DNA of 47,091 nucleotides, taken from positions 1 to 47,091 of the forward strand of contig NZ_QLNP01000082.1 of NCBI RefSeq assembly GCF_003261175.1, given 5' to 3'. Origin of the DNA: Arthrobacter globiformis (GTDB taxonomy: Bacteria; Actinomycetota; Actinomycetes; Actinomycetales; Micrococcaceae). The translations under genes and the position numbers were made by a program. The notes beneath the pieces are model-generated. The model did not search any database. It was not told the origin of the DNA and worked only from the letters and a program-made list of their open reading frames with translations. Below are positions 33,735-40,263 of this stretch, one piece after another (position 1 is the stretch's first letter; the number at the start of each line of letters is the position of its first letter).

Positions 33735-34852
33735 GGAGCAGCCGTTCCGGCCGTCCCGGCCAGGCGCCGCACCACAACCGCTGTGACATCATCCTCCGCG
33801 GTGTCGGCCGGGGCCAACTGGAGCAGGGCGGCGCAGGCCGCCTCCGCCGTCGGCTGTCCGTACGTTGACCGGCGGACGGCGTCGGTGAACTCCTCAACCG
33901 AGCCGAAGACGTCAAGGACGCCGTCGCTCACGACGGCGAGCGAGTCGCCGGGGGCAAGGTTCAGGGCCGCTTCGGTCCAGCCGGCATCGGCCCAGGCCCC
34001 GACGGGCGGGCCGGCAGACGGAAGCCGCTGCGCACCGCCGTCGGCCTGCAGATGAATCGCCAGGCCGTGGCCGGCGTCGACGTAGCTGACCTTTCCGGAA
34101 CCGGCGTCCAGCCGGGCGTGGAAGAGCGTGACGAAGGACCCCGAGATGTCCAGGTCCGACGCGATCGAGCGGCTGGCCAGGCCGAAGGCACTGCCCAGGT
34201 CCGGCTCGTGGCGGACCGAGCGCATCACGGCCCGGGCGGTGGCCGCGATGAGGGCGGCGCCCATGCCCTTGCCCATGGCGTCGGCGAACGTCAGGTGCAG
34301 CCCGTCGGGCGTCTGGTACCAGTCGTAGAAGTCGCCGCCCACGCTGCGCGAGGGGCGGAACACGCCTGCCACCTCGTAGCCGTCCAGGCGGACCTCCTCG
34401 CGGGGGAGCAGGCTTTGCTGCACCTCGGCGGCGCGGCGGAGGTCGTTCTGGGCGGCCTCGTCCGCGGCGGGGGTGCGGGAACGGCGGAACAGCGCATTGA
34501 TCCGGGACTGGAATTCCCGCGGACTGAACGGTTTGTTGACGTAGTCGTCCGCCCCGTTGTCCAGGCCGGTGAGCTTGTCCAGTTCATCCACCCTGGCCGT
34601 GAGCATGATGATGAACGCGTCCGAGAACTCACGGAGCCGCTTGCAAACCTCCAGCCCGTCCAGATCCGGAAGGTTCAGGTCCAGCGTGACCAGGTCCGCC
34701 TTGGTGTTTCGCACCGCCTCGATGCCCGGGAATCCGGCGCCGGCTTCGGTGACTTCGAAGCCCTGCTTGACCAGGACCCGGACCAGCAGCCCCCGAATGT
34801 CCGGATCGTCCTCGATCACGACGGCGCGGCGCGGCTCAGGGGTTGAAGACAT
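33731..34852 (-). CDS. Response regulator-PP2C (RsbU/SpoIIE-type) phosphatase
   Basis: 373 residues. The receiver domain at 1-125 has the acidic pocket (EDD, residues 14-16) and phospho-acceptor D58 (LDLNLPD), plus K at NKPF. A linker helix with RRAAEVQQSLLP leads to a SpoIIE-type phosphatase (~150-370) with metal-binding GGDFYDW, FADAMGKGMGAAL and SDGVLD. Phosphorylation of D58 would be expected to switch on dephosphorylation of the STAS partner downstream. The start is the ATG at 34852; AGGAG lies a little far (11 bases). First gene of the four-gene operon; its upstream flank is the islet boundary. Confidence 0.9.
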   Translation of the reverse strand: MSSTPEPRRAVVIEDDPDIRGLLVRVLVKQGFEVTEAGAGFPGIEAVRNTKADLVTLDLNLPDLDGLEVCKRLREFSDAFIIMLTARVDELDKLTGLDNGADDYVNKPFSPREFQSRINALFRRSRTPAADEAAQNDLRRAAEVQQSLLPREEVRLDGYEVAGVFRPSRSVGGDFYDWYQTPDGLHLTFADAMGKGMGAALIAATARAVMRSVRHEPDLGSAFGLASRSIASDLDISGSFVTLFHARLDAGSGKVSYVDAGHGLAIHLQADGGAQRLPSAGPPVGAWADAGWTEAALNLAPGDSLAVVSDGVLDVFGSVEEFTDAVRRSTYGQPTAEAACAALLQLAPADTAEDDVTAVVVRRLAGTAGTAAP

Positions 34853-34967
34853 GCCTCTATTAACTCCTGTCTCTACAGACTTGTCACGCCACACCTGCAA
34901 CATGTCCAAGCGGCTCGGCCTGCGTGAACCCCCGTGTCAAACGCTCCTTCGCTTGTCGCCGTGTTCC

Positions 34968-35021
34968 TCCCGACGCTGTGAACCACAGGGCTAAACGGTC
35001 GTCTTTTCGCAGCGCTAAATG
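34968..35021 (+). repeat. Left end: 9-bp direct repeat plus 45-bp inverted repeat
   Basis: TCCCGACGC (34968-34976) followed flush by the left inverted repeat. Two sub-repeats can be seen inside: AGGGCTAAACGG and AGCGCTAAATG, separated by CGTCTTTTCGC. Confidence 0.8.
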
Positions 35022-35103
35022 GCGCGCTGGCTGCCTTGACTGCTTCAATGCTGCAGGACTTGGGCCCTACGGGCAGACAAACAGACAGCCCCAGTCATGC
35101 TCT

Positions 35104-35137
35104 GCTCAGTTACATCGTCTCTTCTGGCTCAGTTACA
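35104..35137 (+). repeat. 11-bp direct repeat GCTCAGTTACA
   Basis: Copies at 35104-35114 and 35127-35137, start-to-start spacing 23. They lie in the gene-free stretch 34853-35151 just inside the left end of the islet. Possibly a protein-binding pair; no partner is known. Confidence 0.7.
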
Positions 35138-35151
35138 GCTGGGTGCGCGCC

Positions 35152-35346
35152 TCAGAGTTTGTGATCCGAGCTCCCTGAGAACTGTCTGATGAGGGTGTGA
35201 AGTGCTTTTTCGTACTCTGCCCGCTCGAATACGAACGTTCTGTCGATCTCAACGGGTTCCGTTGACGTGCCGAAGATGTCATCCCACCCGAAGTCGGACC
35301 AGGTGACAGTTTTGTCCGTCCTGCTGAGCCGGTGTGGACGAAGCAC
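35152..35346 (-). CDS. Hypothetical 64-residue protein
   Basis: A small soluble protein (VTWSDFGWDDIFGT..., VFERAEYEKALHTLIRQF) with mixed strand-helix character and no recognised domain. It starts at a GTG with a TAAATT -10-like box ending ten bases before it, so the message could be nearly leaderless. It may equally be the remnant of a longer gene. A 93-base A/T-rich gap separates it from the next gene on the same strand. Composition is less G/C-rich than the window average. Confidence 0.45.
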   Translation of the reverse strand: MLRPHRLSRTDKTVTWSDFGWDDIFGTSTEPVEIDRTFVFERAEYEKALHTLIRQFSGSSDHKL

Positions 35347-35439
35347 TTCAGTTTTAATTTAGAAGTAGATTATAAATACTTTCTATGTAAAGTGCACAGT
35401 AAATACTTGCCCTACAGAGAATCGGCTGATTCGTATTGG

Positions 35440-35763
35440 TCAGCAGCCGCCAATATAATATGCGAAGTTGAGGCCGCCCAAGTTCGGGTTTGCATAGAGG
35501 CGGGTTTCTCCAGGGGTCACGCACAGGTCGCGTTCGGCGTAGTAGTACTGGACTCTGATCTTGACGTTACCTGGACCGCAGTGGTTATAGATCGCTTCTT
35601 CCCAGGGCGGTATGTTGCCGCCGATGTTCGACGTGACAACACCCTGAAAACCGCACACGGCTGCAGATGCCGGCGCGGCGGTGACCACCAGTCCGGAGAC
35701 TACCAGCGCCGCCCCAGTCGTTATTGCGGTGCAAGCGCGCTTGAAACCGTTTAGCTGACTCAT
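35440..35763 (-). CDS. Secreted four-cysteine protein, DUF6355-like (copy 2)
   Basis: 107 residues: a signal peptide (to about residue 34, AAPASA) and a ~70-residue mature domain. The pattern is VCGF ... YNHCGPGNVKIRV ... DLCVTPGETRLY ... FAYYIGGC, with exactly four cysteines, the last being the C-terminal residue. It matches the layout of DUF6355-type small secreted proteins of actinobacteria, some annotated near natural-product genes; the function is unknown. AGGGG precedes the ATG. It follows its paralog by 12 bases, so the pair is one transcription unit. Two disulfides are expected outside the cell. Confidence 0.75.
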   Translation of the reverse strand: MSQLNGFKRACTAITTGAALVVSGLVVTAAPASAAVCGFQGVVTSNIGGNIPPWEEAIYNHCGPGNVKIRVQYYYAERDLCVTPGETRLYANPNLGGLNFAYYIGGC

Positions 35764-35775
35764 TGGAGCTGCCCC

Positions 35776-36147
35776 TTAGCAGAGGCCGACGTAGTAGGCG
35801 CCAGTGATCCTGTCGCCCTGGTTCACGAATCCGAGCCAGCTGTCACCCGGGGGTACGCATGCGTAACGGTTGCCATTGGGTGATTCGGTGACGATCCTAA
35901 CGTTCGTGGGACCGCAGTGACCGTAGACAGACACGACTTTCTGGCCGCCAAAGGGGTCTAGGGTCTGACCAAGCAAGTTCAGACTGAGGATGGAACTATA
36001 GGTGCGGATTTCTTGCGAGTAACCACATACCGAAGCCTTTGCCTCTTCCGGCCCCACTAGTGAAGTGCCAACGATGCCACCGGCAACTAGAAGCCCTGTG
36101 GACAGAATTCTGACAATCTTTCGCGCTTTAATGTTATTTTCCCCCAT
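35776..36147 (-). CDS. Secreted four-cysteine protein, DUF6355-like (copy 1)
   Basis: 123 residues from the ATG at 36147, which gives a proper signal peptide (KARKIVRILSTGLLVAGGIVG..., cleavage near EAKAS). The mature part repeats the pattern of its neighbour: VCGY ... VYGHCGPTNVRIV ... YACVPPGDSWLGF ... GAYYVGLC, again ending on the fourth cysteine. It has a longer loop between the first and second Cys. An in-frame GTG at 36186 would add a non-signal N-terminus and is less likely. Function unknown; probably expressed with the next gene from the divergent region at 36148-36200. Confidence 0.72.
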   Translation of the reverse strand: MGENNIKARKIVRILSTGLLVAGGIVGTSLVGPEEAKASVCGYSQEIRTYSSILSLNLLGQTLDPFGGQKVVSVYGHCGPTNVRIVTESPNGNRYACVPPGDSWLGFVNQGDRITGAYYVGLC

Positions 36148-36157
36148 GTTATTTACA

Positions 36158-36194
36158 AACCCAGTCAAGTTGGGTTCGTTCAACACGATAGAAT
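36158..36194. promoter_or_regulatory. Divergent control region: AACCCA-N7-TGGGTT and a TAGAAT -10
   Basis: The perfect inverted repeat AACCCA (36158-36163) / TGGGTT (36171-36176) lies between divergent start codons 53 bases apart. TAGAAT (36189-36194) sits six bases before the ATG at 36201, as expected of a leaderless actinobacterial promoter. The repeat is well placed to control both sides. Confidence 0.5.
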
Positions 36195-36200
36195 ATATTC

Positions 36201-36452
36201 ATGGCTACTTCAACTAGATCGCCGATGATGCGCCAGGTCCGCAAGCAGAAGGTACTAGGGCTTGCGTTTTGCGTGTCGATGGCGGGCCTCTTGGCTTCGA
36301 TCTTCCTTACCGGCCGGAACCCCCTTTTTCCTGGGATGTCTGGTCCGCTGCTGGTGCTGTTCTTCTTCCTGGCCGCAGCAGGCAGCGTCATCGGGCTTGC
36401 CGCTATCAGATTGCGGCGAACAGCAAAGGAAATCTCAGACAGGGATACCTGA
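36201..36452 (+). CDS. Small two-helix membrane protein
   Basis: 83 residues: a basic N-terminus (TRSPMMRQVRKQK), hydrophobic segments at ~18-36 and ~47-68, and a basic, then acidic tail (RLRRTAKEISDRDT). No domain was recognised. No ribosome site, but a -10 box lies six bases upstream, which supports a leaderless start at this ATG. Divergent from the four-cysteine pair. Confidence 0.6.
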   Translation: MATSTRSPMMRQVRKQKVLGLAFCVSMAGLLASIFLTGRNPLFPGMSGPLLVLFFFLAAAGSVIGLAAIRLRRTAKEISDRDT

Positions 36453-36548
36453 GAGGACTTCGCTCCTGCGGAAGTGACATGCGGCTACGTGGAGGATCAG
36501 CTTACGGGCAGCTCGGCTCAGAATCTCGGCGGCGGTTAGGCTGTGGAT

Positions 36549-36758
36549 ATGACTGCATGGAGCCGCTACTTATTCGGGGCGTCGATCGTTCTCGGGGTGG
36601 GCACGGTGATGCTCGCTGAGAAGCTGCCGGAATGGTGGGGGCCAGTTTCGATCCTCGTCATGGTCCTGGCTGCTTCTGCGTTCCTAACCTGCTCAGTTCT
36701 TGAGTACCGACGCGGGCGCCCGGCAGCCGGCACTTTGGAGCAGCGGCTCTCACCGTAG
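36549..36758 (+). CDS. Small two-helix membrane protein
   Basis: 69 residues from the ATG at 36549 (the in-frame GTG at 36543 is an alternative): segments at ~6-22 and ~30-50, then a basic tail (YRRGRPAAGTLEQRL). Unrecognised. GGTTAGG lies upstream. The hydrophobic layout resembles the preceding small protein, although the residues do not clearly align. Last gene of the islet; it may be a chance frame. Confidence 0.45.
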   Translation: MTAWSRYLFGASIVLGVGTVMLAEKLPEWWGPVSILVMVLAASAFLTCSVLEYRRGRPAAGTLEQRLSP

Positions 36759-36954
36759 CTCCACCCCTAGTGGTCCAGACATGCCCAACCCGGCGTCGAT
36801 GCGATCGGTGTTCGGTGACCGATCCCCGACAGGACACTGCGGACGGGTCTCGCATGGCGTTGCACTATCTACGTGCACGGACGGGAGAGGTTCGCTCACC
36901 TAGCGTTCGAGCGTGGCAGGCGCCTTGAGCGCACAGCCTGGCCATTGAGAATGA

Positions 36955-37008
36955 CATTTAGCGCTACGAAAAGACGGCCATTTATCGCTGCGATTCACAT
37001 CCCGACGC
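36955..37008 (-). repeat. Right end: 45-bp inverted repeat plus 9-bp direct repeat
   Basis: The inverted repeat at 36955-36999 is followed flush by TCCCGACGC (37000-37008). Internal sub-repeats CATTTAGCGCTACGA and CATTTATCGCTGCGA differ at two positions. The gene-free stretch 36759-37218 holds this end, a hairpin and a short repeat. Confidence 0.8.
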
Positions 37009-37034
37009 TCCCTCAGCTTTCGCAGGCTTTTGGT

Positions 37035-37065
37035 AAACCCTTCCGCAGGCGGTGCGGAAGGGTTT
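37035..37065. terminator. Perfect 13-bp stem hairpin with T-rich tail
   Basis: AAACCCTTCCGCA (37035-37047) pairs perfectly with TGCGGAAGGGTTT (37053-37065) around a 5-base loop and is followed by GGGTTTTCT. GGAAGGGTTTGGG within it recurs at 37088-37100, a possible partial duplication. It would stop transcription from the islet into the two-component genes. Confidence 0.8.
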
Positions 37066-37218
37066 GGGTTTTCTCTGCAGGATCTGAGGAAGGGTTTGGG
37101 GGCGGAGGGGGTGGTTGGGGGACCTTGAGGGCCCAAGAATTGTCAAAGCTCGAAGAAGTAGCCTGTCCAGGCCGTGGTTATCCACCGCGGCACCGTTCCG
37201 GCCGGAAGATAATCGGAT

Positions 37219-37902
37219 ATGCAGATCCTGGTGGTTGAAGACGACGAATCGGTGGCCGCCGGCGTGCTGGAGGGCCTGACCAGAGCTGGCTTCCAGGCCC
37301 GGCACGTCGCCGACGGGGCAGGGGCGCTCGCCGAGGTCCGCTCCTCCAGCCCTGATTTCGTGCTCCTTGACCTGGGGCTGCCGGACATGGACGGCACGGA
37401 CGTCTGCCGGTCCATCCGCTCCCTGACGCAGACGCCGATCATCGTTGTCAGTGCCCGCGACGAGGAAATCGACCGGGTGCTGGCCCTGGAGTTGGGGGCG
37501 GATGACTATCTGGTGAAGCCGTTCGGGATGCGGGAGCTTGTCGCCCGGATCCGGGCGGTCGCCCGGCGCACGGCCGACCCGCAGTCCGGGACCACCCCGC
37601 CGGTTGACGGCACGCGCGTCATCGGCACCCTGAGCATCGACCAGCGCTCCCGGCGGGTCCAGGTGGACGGGACCGAAATCCATCTCACCGCCAAGGAGTT
37701 TGAGCTCCTCTACTACCTCGCCGAGGACCCCGGCGCCGTGTGCCAGCGCACCGACATTCTGCGCGCCGTGTGGGATGGCACCTGGTACGGAACCACCAAG
37801 ACCCTGGACGCGCACGTGGCAGCCATCCGCAAGAAGCTCGGCGACCCCCGCTGGATCGAGGCGGTGCGCGGCGTAGGGTTCAGGCTGGACGTGCCCGGAT
37901 GA
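37219..37902 (+). CDS. OmpR/PhoB-type response regulator
   Basis: 227 residues. The receiver domain (1-115) has EDD at 7-9, phospho-acceptor D51 (LLDLGLPDMDG) and K at VKPF. A winged-helix DNA-binding domain (~130-225) holds LTAKEFELLYYLAEDPG and the recognition-helix stretch TLDAHVAAIRKKLGD. It controls unknown promoters when phosphorylated by the kinase encoded next, whose ATG overlaps its stop (ATGA). No ribosome site is obvious before the ATG. Confidence 0.95.
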   Translation: MQILVVEDDESVAAGVLEGLTRAGFQARHVADGAGALAEVRSSSPDFVLLDLGLPDMDGTDVCRSIRSLTQTPIIVVSARDEEIDRVLALELGADDYLVKPFGMRELVARIRAVARRTADPQSGTTPPVDGTRVIGTLSIDQRSRRVQVDGTEIHLTAKEFELLYYLAEDPGAVCQRTDILRAVWDGTWYGTTKTLDAHVAAIRKKLGDPRWIEAVRGVGFRLDVPG

Positions 37903-39299
37903 GGTGGCGGCTGATTTCCGTGTTCATGGCCATCACGCTTCTGGTGGTGCTGGTGCAGGACATTCCGCTGGGCAGCTACCTGGTCCGGGTGGAACGCGAC
38001 CGGCTGGCCACCTCCCTTGAACGCGACGCCTTCCTGCTTAGCGGGCGGGCACGGCAGCTGCTCGAAACGGGCGGGTCGGCACCCGGCACCGTGGCCGCCG
38101 CCGTCCGCGATTACGGCCAGGCCAGCGGGGCGCGCGTGGTGGTGGTGGACCGTTCCGGTACTGCCGTGGCAACCTCCGACGACGACCAGTCGGCCACCGG
38201 GGCCTCCTACCTTTCGCGGCCCGAAATTTCCGCCGCGCTCGCCGGCCAGATCACCTCGGGCCAGCGGCACTCGGACACCTTGGGGTTCGACCTGGTCTAC
38301 GTCACCGTTCCCGTCCTCAGCGGCGAGAACATCACCGGCGCGGTGCGACTGACCTACCCGGCGTCCGTGGTGGACGACCGCGTCTCCGGCCAGCTGCGGG
38401 TGATGTGGGCGGTTGCGGGCATCACCGTGCTGCTCGCGGGACTGCTGGCCTACCTGATGGCCGGTGCCGTGACCAGGCGGATCAAGCGGCTGCAGAAGGC
38501 CACCGAACTGCTCGCGGAAGGTAACCTCGACACCCGCACCGAGGAGGAACAGGGGCCGCCCGAGCTGCGCACACTGGCCCGGTCCTTCAACCAGATGGCG
38601 GACCGCCTGGAGCACCTCCTGCAGCAGCAGCGGGGGTTCGCCAGCGACGCGTCCCACCAGCTGCGCACCCCGCTGACGGGACTGCGGCTCAGGCTGGAGA
38701 ACGCCGTGGATGCCGTCGGCAACGATCCGGACGGCGCACGCGTCATGGTGGCCGACTCCCTGGAGGAGACCTACCGGCTACAGCGCATCATCGAGGGCCT
38801 GCTCCTCCTGAGCCGGGCGGACAGCCGTCACGTGGACCGGGAGGACGTGGACCTCAGCGTGATCGCCCGCAACCGGGTGGAGCAGTGGGAAGCGCTGGCC
38901 GAGGAAAGCGGGGTGCGGACGGTCCTGGACACGGTTCCGGAAGCCAGAGTGGTGGCCATGCCTGGCGCGGCAGAACAGATCATCGACAACCTCATCGACA
39001 ACGCCCTGGCCGTGGCGCCGCCGGACTCGGAGATCCGCCTGGTGGTCCGCCCTGACGGTACTTCGGGAGGCTACGAGCTTCACGTTCTCGACGACGGCCC
39101 CGGGCTTTCCGAGGAAGACCGGCAGAAGGCCTTCAACCGCTTCTGGCGCGGCCAGTCGACGTCTGAGGGCAGCGGCCTGGGCCTGGCCATCGTCCAGCAG
39201 CTCGCCGAAGCCAGCGGGGCAGCGGCCTCCCTCAACGCCAGGCCGGGCGTCCCGGGCGTGGACGCGCGCGTCACATTCAGGGCCGCCCCGCGCCCCTGA
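37899..39299 (+). CDS. Membrane sensor histidine kinase
   Basis: 466 residues: membrane helix ~5-28, an extracellular sensor of ~140 residues, a second helix at ~170-190, HAMP (RRIKRLQKATELL), HisKA with H253 (ASHQLRTPLT), and HATPase with NLIDNALAVAP, DDGPGL and GSGLGLAIV. The short extracellular domain (RVVVVDRSGTAVATSDD) has the look of a small PAS/Cache-like fold; its signal is unknown. The start overlaps the response regulator stop, and longer frames upstream lie within that gene. Confidence 0.94.
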   Translation: MRWRLISVFMAITLLVVLVQDIPLGSYLVRVERDRLATSLERDAFLLSGRARQLLETGGSAPGTVAAAVRDYGQASGARVVVVDRSGTAVATSDDDQSATGASYLSRPEISAALAGQITSGQRHSDTLGFDLVYVTVPVLSGENITGAVRLTYPASVVDDRVSGQLRVMWAVAGITVLLAGLLAYLMAGAVTRRIKRLQKATELLAEGNLDTRTEEEQGPPELRTLARSFNQMADRLEHLLQQQRGFASDASHQLRTPLTGLRLRLENAVDAVGNDPDGARVMVADSLEETYRLQRIIEGLLLLSRADSRHVDREDVDLSVIARNRVEQWEALAEESGVRTVLDTVPEARVVAMPGAAEQIIDNLIDNALAVAPPDSEIRLVVRPDGTSGGYELHVLDDGPGLSEEDRQKAFNRFWRGQSTSEGSGLGLAIVQQLAEASGAAASLNARPGVPGVDARVTFRAAPRP

Positions 39300-39325
39300 C
39301 GGATGCACCATGACGGGTTTCGCCA

Positions 39326-39331
39326 TAGTCT
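39326..39331 (+). promoter_or_regulatory. -10 box for a leaderless TetR message
   Basis: TAGTCT ends six bases before the GTG at 39338, so transcription should begin at the start codon. The same hexamer is used in the choline promoter at 40029-40034. Confidence 0.55.
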
Positions 39332-39337
39332 GGCCAA

Positions 39338-39922
39338 GTGGATACAAGCACCGTGAACTCCGGCGAACAGCTAGACAGGCAGGCACGCATTCTTGAAGCG
39401 GCGCTTAGCCTGCTCTCACGCCATGGCATCTCGGGTGTGAATATGCGCGCAGTGGCCCGAGAGGCCGGCGTCGCACTGGGGCTCGTGAATTACTACTACG
39501 AAGACAAGTCGAGCCTGATCCGTGCGGCCCTGCACCGGATCGACGAGCACGACCTCATGCTGGTCGCGGCGGACCCCGCGTCGCCCCCCGACGAGCAGCT
39601 CCGCACGGCCCTCCGGCGCGTTGCCGGCCCGGAGCTCCTGACCACACAATATCTGTCCCTGCGACTCCATCTTTGGGCGCTCGCGCAAGCCCATGAAGAC
39701 TTTGGACTGATTAACGCCGCCGCGTTTGAGCGGTATCTCGATGGGCTCGCGACGCTGATAGGGAATGCCAAACCCGAGCTCTCCAGCGAGGAATGCAGGG
39801 AGCGGGCAGCCGACATCGTCGTCGTGCAAAACGGCATGTGGCTGACGGCGCTCCTTGGCGTCGACGAGGCTTCCATCCGGAGGAGCCTCGCCCGCACGGA
39901 GCAGATCGCCTTCGCCGGCTAG
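39338..39922 (+). CDS. TetR-family repressor, BetI-like
   Basis: 194 residues. The N-terminal helix-turn-helix (ILEAALSLLSRHGISGVNMRAVAREAGVALGLVNYYYEDKSSLI, residues ~16-59) is followed by an all-helical ligand domain. The HTH and the position beside choline oxidation genes fit BetI, which represses betA/betB and responds to choline. The likely operators are the palindromes at 39983-40023. The start is a GTG with no ribosome site but with a -10 box exactly six bases upstream. Identity as the local choline repressor is inferred. Confidence 0.85.
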   Translation: MDTSTVNSGEQLDRQARILEAALSLLSRHGISGVNMRAVAREAGVALGLVNYYYEDKSSLIRAALHRIDEHDLMLVAADPASPPDEQLRTALRRVAGPELLTTQYLSLRLHLWALAQAHEDFGLINAAAFERYLDGLATLIGNAKPELSSEECRERAADIVVVQNGMWLTALLGVDEASIRRSLARTEQIAFAG

Positions 39923-39981
39923 CGGAAACAAGCCCTAGCTAAAACACACTCACTGCCCTGGCGCCCTACGCCCAAAATTTC

Positions 39982-40034
39982 TTGAACATCGGTTCAGTTT
40001 TAACCTTGAACAGTTGTTCAAGGTGGGCTAGTCT
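39982..40034 (+). promoter_or_regulatory. Promoter of the choline operon overlapped by two palindromes
   Basis: CCTTGAACAGTTGTTCAAGG (40004-40023) is a perfect palindrome with 9-bp arms. TGAAC-ATCG-GTTCA (39983-39996) is a second, shorter one, 24 bases away centre to centre. TTGAAC (40006-40011) and TAGTCT (40029-40034) make a -35/-10 pair at 17 bases, so the main palindrome covers the -35. This is a textbook TetR-type repression site. Confidence 0.82.
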
Positions 40035-40042
40035 GCATGTGT

Positions 40043-40144
40043 ATGACCTACACCACACAACCGGGGTCCCGCGGAAATAAAGGCGTTTCATCGGCGACTT
40101 ACGGCTTCCGGCCCAGGCACAACTTCACCCGCCGCAGCCTCTGA
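40043..40144 (+). CDS. Possible 33-residue leader peptide (uORF)
   Basis: An ATG at 40043 lies nine bases after the -10 box, where transcription would start, and opens a 33-codon frame (MTYTTQPGSRGN...NFTRRSL) ending at 40144, 119 bases before betA. An ATG at 40037 in the same frame would lie upstream of the expected transcript start. Whether it is translated is unknown. The CCGGTC/GACCGG hairpin at 40181-40200 lies between it and betA. Confidence 0.4.
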   Translation: MTYTTQPGSRGNKGVSSATYGFRPRHNFTRRSL

Positions 40145-40263
40145 CCAACCCCGTCAACCCCCACATCGCGTCATGGCGCACCGGTCATCTAAGAGACCGG
40201 GGGCCAACCAAGGACTCACACCTTCGTGAACGCTGATCTGCACCAGGTAGAAGGAGATTTTGC

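Larger units (their letters stand above)
34977..36999. mobile_element. 2.0-kb islet with 45-bp terminal inverted repeats and 9-bp flanking direct repeats, no transposase
   Basis: The ends at 34977-35021 and 36955-36999 are inverted copies, 38 of 45 positions identical, both starting TGTGAA and ending AAATG. Directly outside both ends lies TCCCGACGC (34968-34976 and 37000-37008), as expected of a target-site duplication. The interior is richer in A/T than the surroundings and holds only small genes of accessory type. No transposase or integrase frame is present, so it would be a non-autonomous element moved in trans. Caution: each inverted repeat contains two ~15-base degenerate sub-repeats, and the right flank resembles DNA 30 bases outside the left end, so the ends may instead belong to a dispersed repeat family. 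Confidence 0.55.

Noticed and set aside
36900-37136. Minus-strand frame across the right end of the islet
   Set aside because: Its SFRSAK text comes from the inverted repeat and is shared with frames at the left end; no coding signs.
40181-40200. CCGGTC/GACCGG hairpin in the betA leader as a riboswitch
   Set aside because: A single 6-bp stem without any known aptamer core; kept only as a remark under the uORF.
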